From Lachnospiraceae bacterium (GTDB lineage Bacteria > Bacillota > Clostridia > Lachnospirales > Lachnospiraceae): 58,882 nt of DNA. The DNA lies in the NCBI GenBank assembly GCA_009774245.1, contig VSNM01000033.1, positions 1 through 58,882 on the forward strand, given 5' to 3'. Shown one piece after another: positions 8,299 to 16,156 of the stretch (its first letter is position 1; each line of letters starts with the position of its first letter). The translations under genes and the position numbers were made by a program. The notes beneath the pieces were generated by a model. That model was not told the origin of the DNA, did not search any database, and saw only the letters and a program-made list of their open reading frames with translations.

Positions 8299-8682
8299 TT
8301 ATTTCATCAGCTTTTTGAGTGTCTGAATCAGCTCATCGACCGTCTCCTCCTTGCCGTCCCTGATATCCTGTGTCACACACGTCTTGATATGATTCGCCAG
8401 CAATACCCTGTTAAAACTGTTGAGCGCCGCATTCACCGCCGCCACCTGCACCAGAATATCCGTACAGTAGACGTCCTTCTCGACCATTCCCTTGATTCCG
8501 CGAATCTGTCCCTCGATGCGGCTCAGCCGGTTGATCATGTCCTTATACTCTTTGCCGGAGCGCTCCTTCGTCTTTTGCGCACAGTTCTCGCACCCTGTGC
8601 CCTCCGCCTCCGCATGATTCTCCTTTTCCACGTCCTCTGTATTTTCCATATTTTCCAGTTTCTCCAGATTTTCGTTACTCAT
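8299..8682 (-). CDS. csoR: CsoR-family copper-sensing repressor
   Basis: A 127-residue all-helical repressor of the CsoR/RcnR (DUF156) family, which binds promoter DNA as a tetramer and lets go on binding Cu(I). The family core starts at about residue 45 (MINRLSRIEGQIRGIKGMV). The three copper ligands are present: Cys in DVYCTDIL and His plus Cys in ANHIKTC. The first 40 residues are an unusual acidic tail containing another CENC motif. Start ATG at 8682 has AGGAG 8 bases upstream. It heads the csoR-copA transcript and probably represses its own promoter. Confidence 0.93.
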   Translation of the reverse strand: MSNENLEKLENMENTEDVEKENHAEAEGTGCENCAQKTKERSGKEYKDMINRLSRIEGQIRGIKGMVEKDVYCTDILVQVAAVNAALNSFNRVLLANHIKTCVTQDIRDGKEETVDELIQTLKKLMK

Positions 8683-8718
8683 TCATTTTTCTCCTTCCAT
8701 GCAATACGATCTTCTTAT

Positions 8719-8747
8719 ATACTATACCCTTGTAAGGTAAATGTCAA
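8719..8747 (-). promoter_or_regulatory. csoR-copA promoter with a dyad operator in the spacer
   Basis: The minus strand has a perfect TTGACA (8742-8747), a 17-base spacer and TAGTAT (8719-8724). The spacer carries an imperfect dyad, ACCTTAC-AAGGGTAT (8724-8740, core CCTT-GT-AAGG on plus), which fits a CsoR-type GC-core operator lying between -35 and -10. Assignment to CsoR rests on position upstream of csoR. Confidence 0.6.
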
Positions 8748-8758
8748 GCACCTTTCTC

Positions 8759-8848
8759 TCACGACACGATCTGCGCCTCGATCGGGATACACTCAAACTC
8801 CTCATTCGTGAGCTTTCCCACTTTCAGCAGAATATTGTCCGGAACAGT
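8759..8848 (-). pseudogene. Remnant of an HD-GYP domain protein
   Basis: Twenty-nine codons followed by TGA read VPDNILLKVGKLTNEEFE and then an unrelated tail. The first 18 residues match the stretch after the HD motif in HD-GYP c-di-GMP phosphodiesterases (family pattern VPD-ILLKPGKLT-EEFE). An in-frame stop directly precedes it and no start or rest of the domain is present, so this is a decayed fragment between the csoR promoter and asnA. Confidence 0.55.
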
Positions 8849-8978
8849 TCAATACAGATTTTCATACATGATTTTTCATCATATTTAGGATTGATTTTCA
8901 TAAAATAAAGTGCGATACTAAAAATATCGTGCAAAACAGAAAAATATTTTATTCGCAATACAAGGAGGAAAACCAGCA

Positions 8979-9989
8979 ATGGAAAATCTAAAGATCCCTG
9001 AAAACTACCGCTCAGCGCTCAACCTGCATGACACGCAGATCGCCATCAAGACGGTAAAAGACTTTTTTCAGAACCAGATCGCGCAGCGGCTGAACTTAGC
9101 GCGCGTGTCGGCGCCGCTTTTCGTCGATCCCTTATCCGGACTCAACGACAACCTAAACGGCGTGGAACGTCCTGTGAGCTTTGACATCAAGGAGCAGGAC
9201 GGGCGCATCGCGGAGGTTGTCCAGTCGCTTGCCAAATGGAAGCGCTATGCGTTAAAAAAATACGGCTTTGCCGTCGGAGAGGGCATCTACACCGACATGA
9301 ACGCCATCCGCCGCGACGAGGACACCGACAATATCCACTCCATCTTCGTCGACCAGTGGGACTGGGAAAAAATCATTAACCGCACGGACAGAAACCTTGA
9401 GACGCTCAAGACTGTCGTCCGCAACGTGTACAAATGCCTCCAGAACACAGAGAAGTACATGGCAATCCAGTACGATTACATTGACGAGATCCTGCCTGAT
9501 GACATCTATTTTGTCACCACGGAGGAACTGGCGGAAATCTTCCCCGACAACACGCCGAAGGAGCGCGAGTACTACATAGCCAAGGCAAAGGGCGCTGTGT
9601 GCATCATGAAGATCGGGGACAAGATGGAGAACGGAAAGCCCCACGACGGACGCGCCCCAGACTATGACGACTGGTCATTAAACGCCGACATCGTAGTCTA
9701 CTACCCGGTTCTCGACATTGCCCTCGAGCTGTCAAGCATGGGAATCCGCGTCGACAGGGAGGCGCTGCTCTCACAGCTTGAAAAGGCTGGCTGCCCCGAG
9801 CGCGCCGAGCTCCCTTATCAAAAGGCAGTGCTGAACGAGGAGCTTCCTTTTACCATCGGCGGTGGTATCGGACAGTCGCGCATCTGTATGTTTTTCCTGA
9901 GAAAGGCACACATCGGTGAAGTCCAGTCCTCCCTTTGGCCTGATGATGTAGTAAAGGCGTGCGCCGAAAACGGAATCAATCTCTTATAA
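8979..9989 (+). CDS. asnA: AsnA, aspartate-ammonia ligase
   Basis: Ammonia-dependent asparagine synthetase, which makes asparagine from aspartate, ammonia and ATP in the cytosol. The 336-residue protein has the class II aminoacyl-tRNA-synthetase-like fold: ARVSAPLFVDPLSGLNDNLNG, FDIKEQDGRIAEVVQSLAKW, then VDQWDWEK and the C-terminal GGGIGQSRICMFFL (class II motif 3). Length fits the family (about 330). AAGGAGG lies upstream of the ATG. A weak promoter may lie at about 8892 (TTGATT, 17 bases, GATACT). It is the only plus-strand gene in this area and ends in a structured element plus a strong terminator. Confidence 0.95.
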   Translation: MENLKIPENYRSALNLHDTQIAIKTVKDFFQNQIAQRLNLARVSAPLFVDPLSGLNDNLNGVERPVSFDIKEQDGRIAEVVQSLAKWKRYALKKYGFAVGEGIYTDMNAIRRDEDTDNIHSIFVDQWDWEKIINRTDRNLETLKTVVRNVYKCLQNTEKYMAIQYDYIDEILPDDIYFVTTEELAEIFPDNTPKEREYYIAKAKGAVCIMKIGDKMENGKPHDGRAPDYDDWSLNADIVVYYPVLDIALELSSMGIRVDREALLSQLEKAGCPERAELPYQKAVLNEELPFTIGGGIGQSRICMFFLRKAHIGEVQSSLWPDDVVKACAENGINLL

Positions 9990-9990
9990 A

Positions 9991-10119
9991 TCGAGTAGTG
10001 GAATGCCCTTCTCCACTACTCGTCGCGCCGGGCGCATGTTGCGTCAGCAACTAATTTCCTTATGCGCCCGTGTGCATCAGAATCAGGCAGGGGAGAACAA
10101 CATTCCCCTGCCTGATTCT
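9991..10119 (+). repeat. Copy A of the dispersed structured element, ending in a bidirectional terminator
   Basis: It begins 2 bp after the asnA stop. Parts in order: hairpin CGAGTAGTGGA/TCCACTACTCG (9992-10022); outer stem GGGCGCAT (10030-10037) with ATGCGCCC (10062-10069); inner hairpin GTTGC-4-GCAAC (10038-10051); unpaired ATTTCCTT; GTGTGCAT (10070-10077); and a perfect 16-bp hairpin (10079-10094 with 10104-10119). Compared with copy B the outer and inner stems differ on both sides so that pairing is kept. Confidence 0.75.
10079..10119. terminator. Strong hairpin terminator between convergent asnA and GGDEF genes
   Basis: A perfect 16-bp stem (AGAATCAGGCAGGGGA and its complement) closes a 9-nt loop. 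It lies between the 3' ends of two converging genes; the minus-strand stop codon at 10118-10120 touches the stem. No long U-run follows, so release efficiency is uncertain. Confidence 0.6.
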
Positions 10120-11821
10120 ATCTGATCTCCGCGCCATTTTTCAGCCGCACTTTATTGTGATACATATCATCGTCCGCCCGTTTCATCGTATCGCGCAGGG
10201 ACTGGTCTTTCTCCGAATCAAAGATACAGCAGCCCGACGCGATTCCCATCTTAAAGTCGCAGCCAGGCACCCGCAGCCTGTCCACATGCTGCTCCATCTC
10301 CCTTTTCACCCTCTTAAATTCCTCATAGCTGATCTTCTCGACGATGCCGCAGAACTCGTCCCCGCCGATGCGGTACATGTTCCCATATTTCCCGAACAGA
10401 TCCCGGATCAGCTCGCTGCTGATCTTTATGTAATAATCCCCCATGTCATGACCAAGCTTGTCATTAAAAAGCTTCAGATTATTCAGGTCAAACATGATAA
10501 TTCCCTTATTCTCGCACTTCCTTCCGACACAGCTGTCAATATACTTCTCAAAAGCCGCCCTGTTGTAGAGCTTTGTCATCGGATCGACAGACGCCTCCTC
10601 CCTGATGTCCTCAGCCTGCCTGCCAAGGCTCACCAGGCGCGCAAAGTCCCAGATCAGCGCCATCAAAACCGCTACCACATAGATAAAATACCCAAACCGG
10701 CTATACAGTGCGATGTCAGGTGTACTCGTAAAATAAAAGCGATACACATCCGCCAGGCTCAATACAACCAGCACGAACATAAATACCGTATGCGCAATGT
10801 AGGTCATGCGCTTTTCTTCATTGTACATCTTCGCACCCGAGTTCCGGCTGCGCACCATATTTCGCATACCAGTCACAACCACATAGACGCCAAGCACCAG
10901 AATCGACAGATTGGTGACCAATACCGTATCCGCATAATCCGCTATGCCGAACAGCTGAAACAGTGTTGTGACCGCCGTATCCGCCAATGCAATCCACGCG
11001 ATCACTTTCAGGAACTTTGACTTTCCCTCATGAAACGTGATATTGGTAAATATTGCAAATGGAACGATGGAAGTCTTTAGGCAGATGTAGGATATCCACA
11101 CCCACAGGAGCAGGTGATCCACATAAAATGAATAAATATTTGCCTCCAGTAACGACCACGCACCCCGGACGATTGTAAACATGCCCAGCCACGGAAGCCC
11201 GCTGCTGAGCAGCAGGCTTTTGCCCGCGACAAGCCAGAGCATGATGATAACCACCCCCAGCGCCACACCGATCACGCTGAAGAAAATCAACAAAAGCTTT
11301 TCTTTCATATAGCTGTTGGTGATCCCCTCCACCGTGCCGCCATACAGCACGGGCACCATTACCTGGCCGCTGCCATAGCACTGATGCAGTTGTAGTGTCA
11401 GCGTCTTTCCTGCATCTTCCGGCCGCAGATCCACAAAAAGCCAGCTGTTTCCAGGCATTTTGCTGCGTGCCCTGGTGTTATTCTCAAAGACGAGTACCTC
11501 CTCGCCGTCAATGTAGGCATGCACTGTCTTTTGAAACGAAAACAGGCCGACCACGTTATTTTCACCTGACACCTCGCTGATCTTTCGCGAAAGCCAGATC
11601 ATATTGTCGGCAGATGTCCTGATCGCAGTCGGCAGTTTGTCATAGTACACAGTCTCCCCGCTGACCGTAACCTCCCAGCCACCGTCAAGCGAAATCCTGT
11701 CCGCCCTCTTGCTGGTCACACCGGAATAATCCCGCAGCATCCAGAAACATGCACCAAAAAACAATACCAGGACAGCCACTTCCGCGAGAAATATCTGCAT
11801 CGCCCTCTTATTTTCAGCCAT
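10118..11821 (-). CDS. Membrane diguanylate cyclase with 7TM-type sensor region
   Basis: A 567-residue protein. One N-terminal helix (VAVLVLFFGACFWML) is followed by about 150 extracytoplasmic residues with a beta-rich, sugar-binding-like pattern, then about seven membrane helices, an arrangement like the 7TMR-DISM receptors. The C-terminal GGDEF domain (about 410-565) has an intact RIGGDEFCGIV signature and DLNNLKLFND, so it should make c-di-GMP. An RxxD inhibitory site is not seen before GGDEF. The ATG at 11821 has GGGGAG 8 bases upstream. The start overlaps the surE stop by 8 bp, indicating coupled expression. The ligand is unknown. Confidence 0.88.
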   Translation of the reverse strand: MAENKRAMQIFLAEVAVLVLFFGACFWMLRDYSGVTSKRADRISLDGGWEVTVSGETVYYDKLPTAIRTSADNMIWLSRKISEVSGENNVVGLFSFQKTVHAYIDGEEVLVFENNTRARSKMPGNSWLFVDLRPEDAGKTLTLQLHQCYGSGQVMVPVLYGGTVEGITNSYMKEKLLLIFFSVIGVALGVVIIMLWLVAGKSLLLSSGLPWLGMFTIVRGAWSLLEANIYSFYVDHLLLWVWISYICLKTSIVPFAIFTNITFHEGKSKFLKVIAWIALADTAVTTLFQLFGIADYADTVLVTNLSILVLGVYVVVTGMRNMVRSRNSGAKMYNEEKRMTYIAHTVFMFVLVVLSLADVYRFYFTSTPDIALYSRFGYFIYVVAVLMALIWDFARLVSLGRQAEDIREEASVDPMTKLYNRAAFEKYIDSCVGRKCENKGIIMFDLNNLKLFNDKLGHDMGDYYIKISSELIRDLFGKYGNMYRIGGDEFCGIVEKISYEEFKRVKREMEQHVDRLRVPGCDFKMGIASGCCIFDSEKDQSLRDTMKRADDDMYHNKVRLKNGAEIR

Positions 11822-12554
11822 TTGCACCGCTCCCCTTTATATCCCTGAGCACAGAACACTCCAATGCACCGACCGATATGTAATTGTGCTCCACTGCATG
11901 GAAATCCGTGTGCTCCCCTGCCTGCTCATATTCCTCGTCCACCAGTGCGTACTCCCACTCATCTTCTGACATCTTCGACACCTGATAGACATCTTTGTAA
12001 CGCGGAAACGGCGCCGGAAGAGTCTCTTTGATTCCCTGGCATTCCTCTGGACTGCATGACGGAAAATTGACATTCCAGATCTCATGTGGCAGCATTTTCC
12101 TGTCCATGGCATCCCTTAATATTTTTTCGAGATACCTGTCCACAAGCGCATAGTTTTCTTTCCATGTGGAGACCGCGATCCCCCGGATTCCCTGATAAAC
12201 CGCTTCCCTCGCCGCTGCCACTGTTCCTGAATAAATGGAGTCATACCCCATATTATGGCCATTGTTGATGCCTGAGAGCACCACGTCAGGCCTTTTGTCG
12301 AGAATTGCCTGCACGGCCACCTTCACACAGTCTGCCGGCATGCCGCTGCAGCTGTACGCCGCCTGCACCGCTACAGGAAAGGGCACGCGCCGAATCCGAA
12401 GCGGTTGTCCGACTGTGATGCTGTGCGACACCGCGCTCCTCTGTCCCGACGGCGCCACAATCGTAACCTCGTCTGATATTTTTACCGCTATCTCCGCAAG
12501 CTTCCCAAGCCCGGCCGCGTCAATTCCGTCATCGTTCGTTATTAATATCCTCAC
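11814..12554 (-). CDS. surE: SurE, 5'/3'-nucleotidase
   Basis: SurE is a metal-dependent phosphatase acting on nucleoside monophosphates. The 246-residue protein opens with ILITNDDGIDA (metal-binding Asp pair), then SGQRSAVSHSIT, GMPADCVKVA, LSGINNGHNMGYDSIYSGTVAAAREA and WNVNFP, all family signatures. The start is GTG at 12554 with GAGAGG just upstream. It sits between a DUF6320 gene and the GGDEF gene, overlapping the latter, so the genes from bioY or the acyltransferase down to the GGDEF gene may be co-transcribed. Confidence 0.93.
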   Translation of the reverse strand: MRILITNDDGIDAAGLGKLAEIAVKISDEVTIVAPSGQRSAVSHSITVGQPLRIRRVPFPVAVQAAYSCSGMPADCVKVAVQAILDKRPDVVLSGINNGHNMGYDSIYSGTVAAAREAVYQGIRGIAVSTWKENYALVDRYLEKILRDAMDRKMLPHEIWNVNFPSCSPEECQGIKETLPAPFPRYKDVYQVSKMSEDEWEYALVDEEYEQAGEHTDFHAVEHNYISVGALECSVLRDIKGSGANG

Positions 12555-12572
12555 TTTACCTCTCCCAAATCA

Positions 12573-13235
12573 TTATATGTGAAAACGTCTTTTGAGCTCC
12601 ACACGCGCGCGCCTGCCCCCTATGATCACAGTACCCAGCAACAGGATTATGGATACATTCAGCGCCACGACAGAGACCATCGGAGCTGTGATGATCTGCA
12701 CGAGACTCAGTATGATCGCCACGCCGCTGCAGAGCACCATAAAGATCTGCACCATCAGATAGCTCTGCCAATTTTTACGGTTGATCAGCATACACAACAC
12801 GATGCCCACATCAATCAGCAGGATTCCCGACGGAAACACATAATTGACCGACCATCCGTTATAGCCCACAAAAAAGTCGACCGCCACCAGCATGATCACC
12901 GCTATGATTGTGAGCACAACCGTTTTCGCGACATATCCGCTCGTCCCCAGAATCGCGTACCGTATCACGATATAACCAAACAAAAGCACCAGTCCGCCTA
13001 TGATATAAACTAACGACTGCACTTCGGAAAGCATACATATATTTACCAGAACAATCTCTGTCACCACAGCCAGAAACAGATAAAGCCTGGAAATAAACAC
13101 CAGTTTTCGCGACCGCACCCTGATATCAGGATACATATTCTCAACCTCGACTGTCGGTTCCAGAACCGTTCCGCATAGCGGGCAGCGCTCTGTCTCGTCA
13201 AGCACTTCTATTTTACACTGTCTACATCTACTCAT
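12573..13235 (-). CDS. DUF6320-type membrane protein with N-terminal zinc ribbon
   Basis: A 220-residue protein. The N-terminus holds a small zinc-ribbon: CRQC at residues 4-7 and CPLC at 18-21. A soluble stretch is followed by about six hydrophobic helices (from about residue 45 to 205) and a basic tail (RRARVELKRRFHI), so it is an integral membrane protein with its ribbon probably in the cytosol. This matches what I know as DUF6320, often found next to the acyltransferase-like gene upstream here. Function is unknown. The ATG at 13235 has GGGGTGG about 8 bases upstream. Its start region is duplicated 62 bp upstream. Confidence 0.75.
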   Translation of the reverse strand: MSRCRQCKIEVLDETERCPLCGTVLEPTVEVENMYPDIRVRSRKLVFISRLYLFLAVVTEIVLVNICMLSEVQSLVYIIGGLVLLFGYIVIRYAILGTSGYVAKTVVLTIIAVIMLVAVDFFVGYNGWSVNYVFPSGILLIDVGIVLCMLINRKNWQSYLMVQIFMVLCSGVAIILSLVQIITAPMVSVVALNVSIILLLGTVIIGGRRARVELKRRFHI

Positions 13236-13312
13236 AGTCCACCCCGCTATCTTCTATCTTCAGTTTCCACGCCCTTACACTGTCTACACCTACTCATAAT
13301 TCACCCCGTTAC
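13213..13312. repeat. Tandem duplication of the DUF6320 start region
   Basis: Positions 13215-13250 and 13277-13312 match at 31 of 36 bases at an offset of 62 bp. The second copy, just past the acyltransferase stop, still encodes ATG plus MSRCRQCK (identical first eight residues) and then runs for eight more codons to a stop. Confidence 0.7.
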
Positions 13313-14657
13313 TCTCGATTTCCACACTGACGCCATCCTCTGCAATCTTTCGAAAAAAACCGCGCTGCACCGACGCGTCGGCAAGGTCGTAGCTAAAACT
13401 AAACACCAGCGTACTCCCGTAAGAACATATATTTCCTTTGATATGCTGCCCCTTTGACATGGCAAGGCATGAGTGAAACATCTCCACATACGGCCTGTAC
13501 ACATCGTCGACCGTGATATTTCCTATGTTTGTGATCGTCGAAGTATTGGCAAGCGCCGACTGGGTGTACACAATTCTCATAGCTATATTTTTGATCAGCA
13601 GCGGCGCCGCGCGCGCCACCAGCACCTTTTCATTGGACACATTGTACGAGAAAAGCCGCTCGAGATTCTCCTTGTTGATCTGCTGTTTGAGGCTGTCCCT
13701 CACAGCAGACAGCACCTCCTCAAAGGTGTACTCCTCCTCGACAGGATGAAACTCTGCCGACACCATGGCAAAAAAGTTTTTCGTCGTGATCGAGTTGAAA
13801 TAAGGCCTCAGATTGACAGGCACCGCCACCCTGACAGGTCTGTCAGACGGCATACCGTGCATACACTCCCTGTAGACGCTCCAGACAAACACTCCCACCA
13901 GATATTCATTAATGCTCACGCCATACTGATGACACACCTTCTTGAGCTCCGGCACCTGCATATAACCGTGCATGATACCAAATTCACCGGGACTAAGCCG
14001 CTCACCCTTTATGAGATATGCCTTTTTCGTCTGATACCCCTTCTCAGAGCTTTTCCGGTAATTTTTCAGGAAGCTGTCCTCCCTGTTCAGGGAAGTGCTG
14101 CTGGCGAGCAGATCACCCTTCTCACCCTTCAGCTCCGGATGAAGCAGCCTCAAATACTGATACGTCAGTTCTTTTAAGAAATTGATCCCCCCCATGCCGT
14201 CTGTCAGCACGTGGAATACCTCCAGATTGATGCGGTATTTATAGTAGGTCACGCGAAACAGATAACTGTTGTTCCTGTTCGGATGGATATACCTGCAAGG
14301 AAAGGTCGTCTCCTCCCTGACCTTCGGTGCCGGCTTCCCATTTTCTTCAAAATAGTACCAGAATACACCCTGTCGGAGCCTGAGATTGAACCCATCAAAT
14401 TTGGGCAGCACAATATCCAGAGCCTGCTGCAGCAGCTCCGGCCTGATCGGCTCTGTCAGCGTCACACTGATGCGATACACATTGCTCATGCTCTCACCGG
14501 CAATAACGGGAAAAAGATGGGCCGTGTTATCCAACTTGTCCCATCTGATCTCCCGCATTGTACTCTCCGCCCTCATCGGCCTTTTCTTTTTTCCCTCTTT
14601 TGTTTCCTGTTCCTCTATTCCATGTCCCTGCTCAGAATCCATAGCTCTTTTCTTCAT
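13290..14657 (-). CDS. Condensation/alcohol O-acetyltransferase-fold protein
   Basis: A 455-residue protein of the CoA-dependent acyltransferase superfamily (condensation, wax-ester synthase and alcohol acetyltransferase folds). The first 35 residues are highly charged. The catalytic HxxxDG motif is present as HVLTDGMGG at about residue 160. RPVRVAVPVNLRPYFNS near residue 270 matches the family's structural motif, and the C-terminal half repeats the fold (ITNIGNI, YGSTLVFSFSYDL). Substrate is unknown; lipid or surface-glycan acylation is plausible given the membrane partner downstream. The ATG at 14657 is preferred to one 12 bases upstream, because neither has a strong site and this one starts with the charged MKKRAMD. 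Confidence 0.8.
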   Translation of the reverse strand: MKKRAMDSEQGHGIEEQETKEGKKKRPMRAESTMREIRWDKLDNTAHLFPVIAGESMSNVYRISVTLTEPIRPELLQQALDIVLPKFDGFNLRLRQGVFWYYFEENGKPAPKVREETTFPCRYIHPNRNNSYLFRVTYYKYRINLEVFHVLTDGMGGINFLKELTYQYLRLLHPELKGEKGDLLASSTSLNREDSFLKNYRKSSEKGYQTKKAYLIKGERLSPGEFGIMHGYMQVPELKKVCHQYGVSINEYLVGVFVWSVYRECMHGMPSDRPVRVAVPVNLRPYFNSITTKNFFAMVSAEFHPVEEEYTFEEVLSAVRDSLKQQINKENLERLFSYNVSNEKVLVARAAPLLIKNIAMRIVYTQSALANTSTITNIGNITVDDVYRPYVEMFHSCLAMSKGQHIKGNICSYGSTLVFSFSYDLADASVQRGFFRKIAEDGVSVEIESNGVNYE

Positions 14658-14733
14658 AGACAGCCCCATTTCATAATCATATTACTTATAGTATACTCTG
14701 AAATGCAGACCGTATCAAGAAAAAAATATGCAG

Positions 14734-15300
14734 CTAATTCAGCGCCGCCTTTCGCACACGTATTCGTACCTGTGAACCGACAAGCAGCGCAAGCGCCATT
14801 TTTGCAAGATCGCCCACGATAAACGGGAGCACGCCGGCAGCAAACGCGGCGGGAAGCGCAGCTGTAATATTCTGCCCGGAACCCTTGCTCATCTGGTATG
14901 CAAGCCATACTGTTCCAAATATGTACATCACCGCTGTCCCAGCAAGCATACCGACAAGGCTCATTGCGGTCTGCCCATTCCACCTGTCGATACAGTATCC
15001 ACAGATCAGAGCCATAAAGATAAACCCGATCAGATATCCCCCTGTCGGTCCAAAGAGCTTCGCCGGACCGCTCGTGAAGGCAGAAAATACAGGAAGCCCC
15101 ACAAACCCCAGCAGCAGATACACAAGATAACTAATCGTTCCCCGCCGCATTCCAAGAATGTAGACCGAGAAGTAAATCGCAAGATTTGTCAGGGAAATCG
15201 GCACCGGACTAAATGGCAGCGGCAGGGACAGCGGTCCCGCAATGCATGTGACTGCTGTCATGAGTCCGATCAAGGTGATTTCTTTCGTCTTACTATTCAT
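14734..15300 (-). CDS. bioY: BioY, biotin ECF-transporter S component
   Basis: BioY binds biotin in the membrane and works alone or with the shared ECF energising module. The 188-residue protein has about six helices with family features: LMTAVTCIAGPLSLPLPFSPVPISLTNL split over helix 1, LGMRRGTISYLVYLLLGFVGLPVFS, and the GPTGGYLIGF signature. The start is set at 15300: GGAGG (15310-15314) is 9 bases from this ATG but directly adjoins the alternative one at 15309. No ecfA or ecfT gene is in the window. A BirA-type operator overlaps its promoter. Confidence 0.95.
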   Translation of the reverse strand: MNSKTKEITLIGLMTAVTCIAGPLSLPLPFSPVPISLTNLAIYFSVYILGMRRGTISYLVYLLLGFVGLPVFSAFTSGPAKLFGPTGGYLIGFIFMALICGYCIDRWNGQTAMSLVGMLAGTAVMYIFGTVWLAYQMSKGSGQNITAALPAAFAAGVLPFIVGDLAKMALALLVGSQVRIRVRKAALN

Positions 15301-15319
15301 AATATCCATCCTCCATTCA

Positions 15320-15353
15320 ATTGTTAACTAATATTTAATTATAAGTTTACAAT
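15320..15353. promoter_or_regulatory. BirA operator upstream of bioY
   Basis: ATTGTTAAC (15320-15328), a 16-base spacer and GTTTACAAT (15345-15353) match the known BirA box of biotin genes (dyad TTGTTAAC / GTTTACAA). It covers the -10 region of the bioY promoter, so biotinoyl-AMP-bound BirA should block transcription when biotin is plentiful. Confidence 0.88.
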
Positions 15354-15372
15354 TGTTTGAATCAAATGTCAA
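15344..15372 (-). promoter_or_regulatory. bioY promoter
   Basis: The minus strand has a perfect TTGACA (15367-15372), a 17-base spacer and TAAACT (15344-15349). The -10 lies inside the right half of the BirA box. Confidence 0.65.
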
Positions 15373-15405
15373 TAAAAAAATGAGGTATAAATATGTAATT
15401 TTTGC

Positions 15406-15433
15406 TTGCATTTTGTGTCAGCTGTGATATAAT
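15406..15433 (+). promoter_or_regulatory. tRNA promoter
   Basis: TTGCAT (15406-15411), a 16-base spacer and a perfect TATAAT (15428-15433), with the extended TG one base before it. It lies 10 bp before the tRNA-Ala gene. Confidence 0.75.
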
Positions 15434-15442
15434 GCAATGTAT

Positions 15443-15515
15443 GGGGATATAGCTCAGCTGGGAGAGCGATACGTTCGCAACGTATAGGTCACGAGTTCGA
15501 GTCTCGCTATCTCCA
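15443..15515 (+). tRNA. tRNA-Ala (anticodon CGC)
   Basis: A 73-nt cloverleaf: acceptor GGGGATA/TATCTCC with the G3-U70 pair that marks alanine tRNAs, D-arm GCTC-8-GAGC, anticodon stem ATACG/CGTAT with loop TTCGCAA (CGC at 34-36) and T-loop TTCGAGT. There is one A-C mismatch at the base of the T-stem. CCA is not encoded. Confidence 0.93.
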
Positions 15516-15555
15516 TTTCTCTATATAAGATTAGGGATTTGTGTTATAAATTTAT

Positions 15556-15629
15556 GGAAGCATAGCTCAGCCGGGATGAGCGTTCGCCTCACACGCGAGA
15601 GGTCAGGGGTTCGAGCCCCCTTGCTTCCA
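15556..15629 (+). tRNA. tRNA-Val (anticodon CAC)
   Basis: A 74-nt cloverleaf: acceptor GGAAGCA/TGCTTCC, D-arm GCTC/GAGC, anticodon stem TTCGC/GCGAG with loop CTCACAC (CAC at 34-36), T-stem AGGGG/CCCCT. CCA is not encoded. A run of seven T (15630-15636) follows and may end the transcript. Confidence 0.93.
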
Positions 15630-15753
15630 TTTTTTTGTGTCTGAAAACGAACTTATCCCTGTATTTTTTCGCGTATATGTGGTATACTTTTTATATTGGT
15701 AGTCAAAAACGACGCGGCTATCTTGAAAACAGCGCACACAGGAGGTTCGCTCT

Positions 15754-16107
15754 ATGCACTCAATGATCAATCTGCTGGAATTAATACTTACCAACATTGT
15801 CGAGATCTGCACGATTCTCCTTGAACTTTTTGGCGTTGTCATTCTGGTCTTTACAGCCGCAAGATGCTTTTTTCACTGGATAAAACGGGATTCCCGCATC
15901 AGGCTGGAGCTGGCTCAGGGTATCGCGCTGTCGCTCGAATTCAAGATGGGCAGCGAGGTACTGCGTACTGTCGTCGTGCGCGAGTGGGGCGAGCTTGGCA
16001 TTCTGGGCGTGATCATTCTGCTGCGCAGCATTCTCACCTTCCTGATTCACTGGGAGATCAAGCACGAGGAGAAAGCGCTGGCACTCGGCAAAAATAGTGA
16101 TTCATAA
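15754..16107 (+). CDS. DUF1622 family membrane protein
   Basis: A 117-residue protein with three hydrophobic segments (about residues 8-35, 70-95 and near the C-terminus). It contains the family's conserved LELAQGIALSLEFKMGSEVLRTVVV region between helices, which identifies DUF1622. Function is unknown. AGGAGG lies 8 bases before the ATG. An extended -10 (TGGTATACT) ends near 15689. The next gene follows 49 bp later on the same strand. Confidence 0.88.
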   Translation: MHSMINLLELILTNIVEICTILLELFGVVILVFTAARCFFHWIKRDSRIRLELAQGIALSLEFKMGSEVLRTVVVREWGELGILGVIILLRSILTFLIHWEIKHEEKALALGKNSDS

Positions 16108-16156
16108 ATTAATGAAAATTAAAGATTCATAAAAGACAGAAAAGGAGGTCTGCCAT

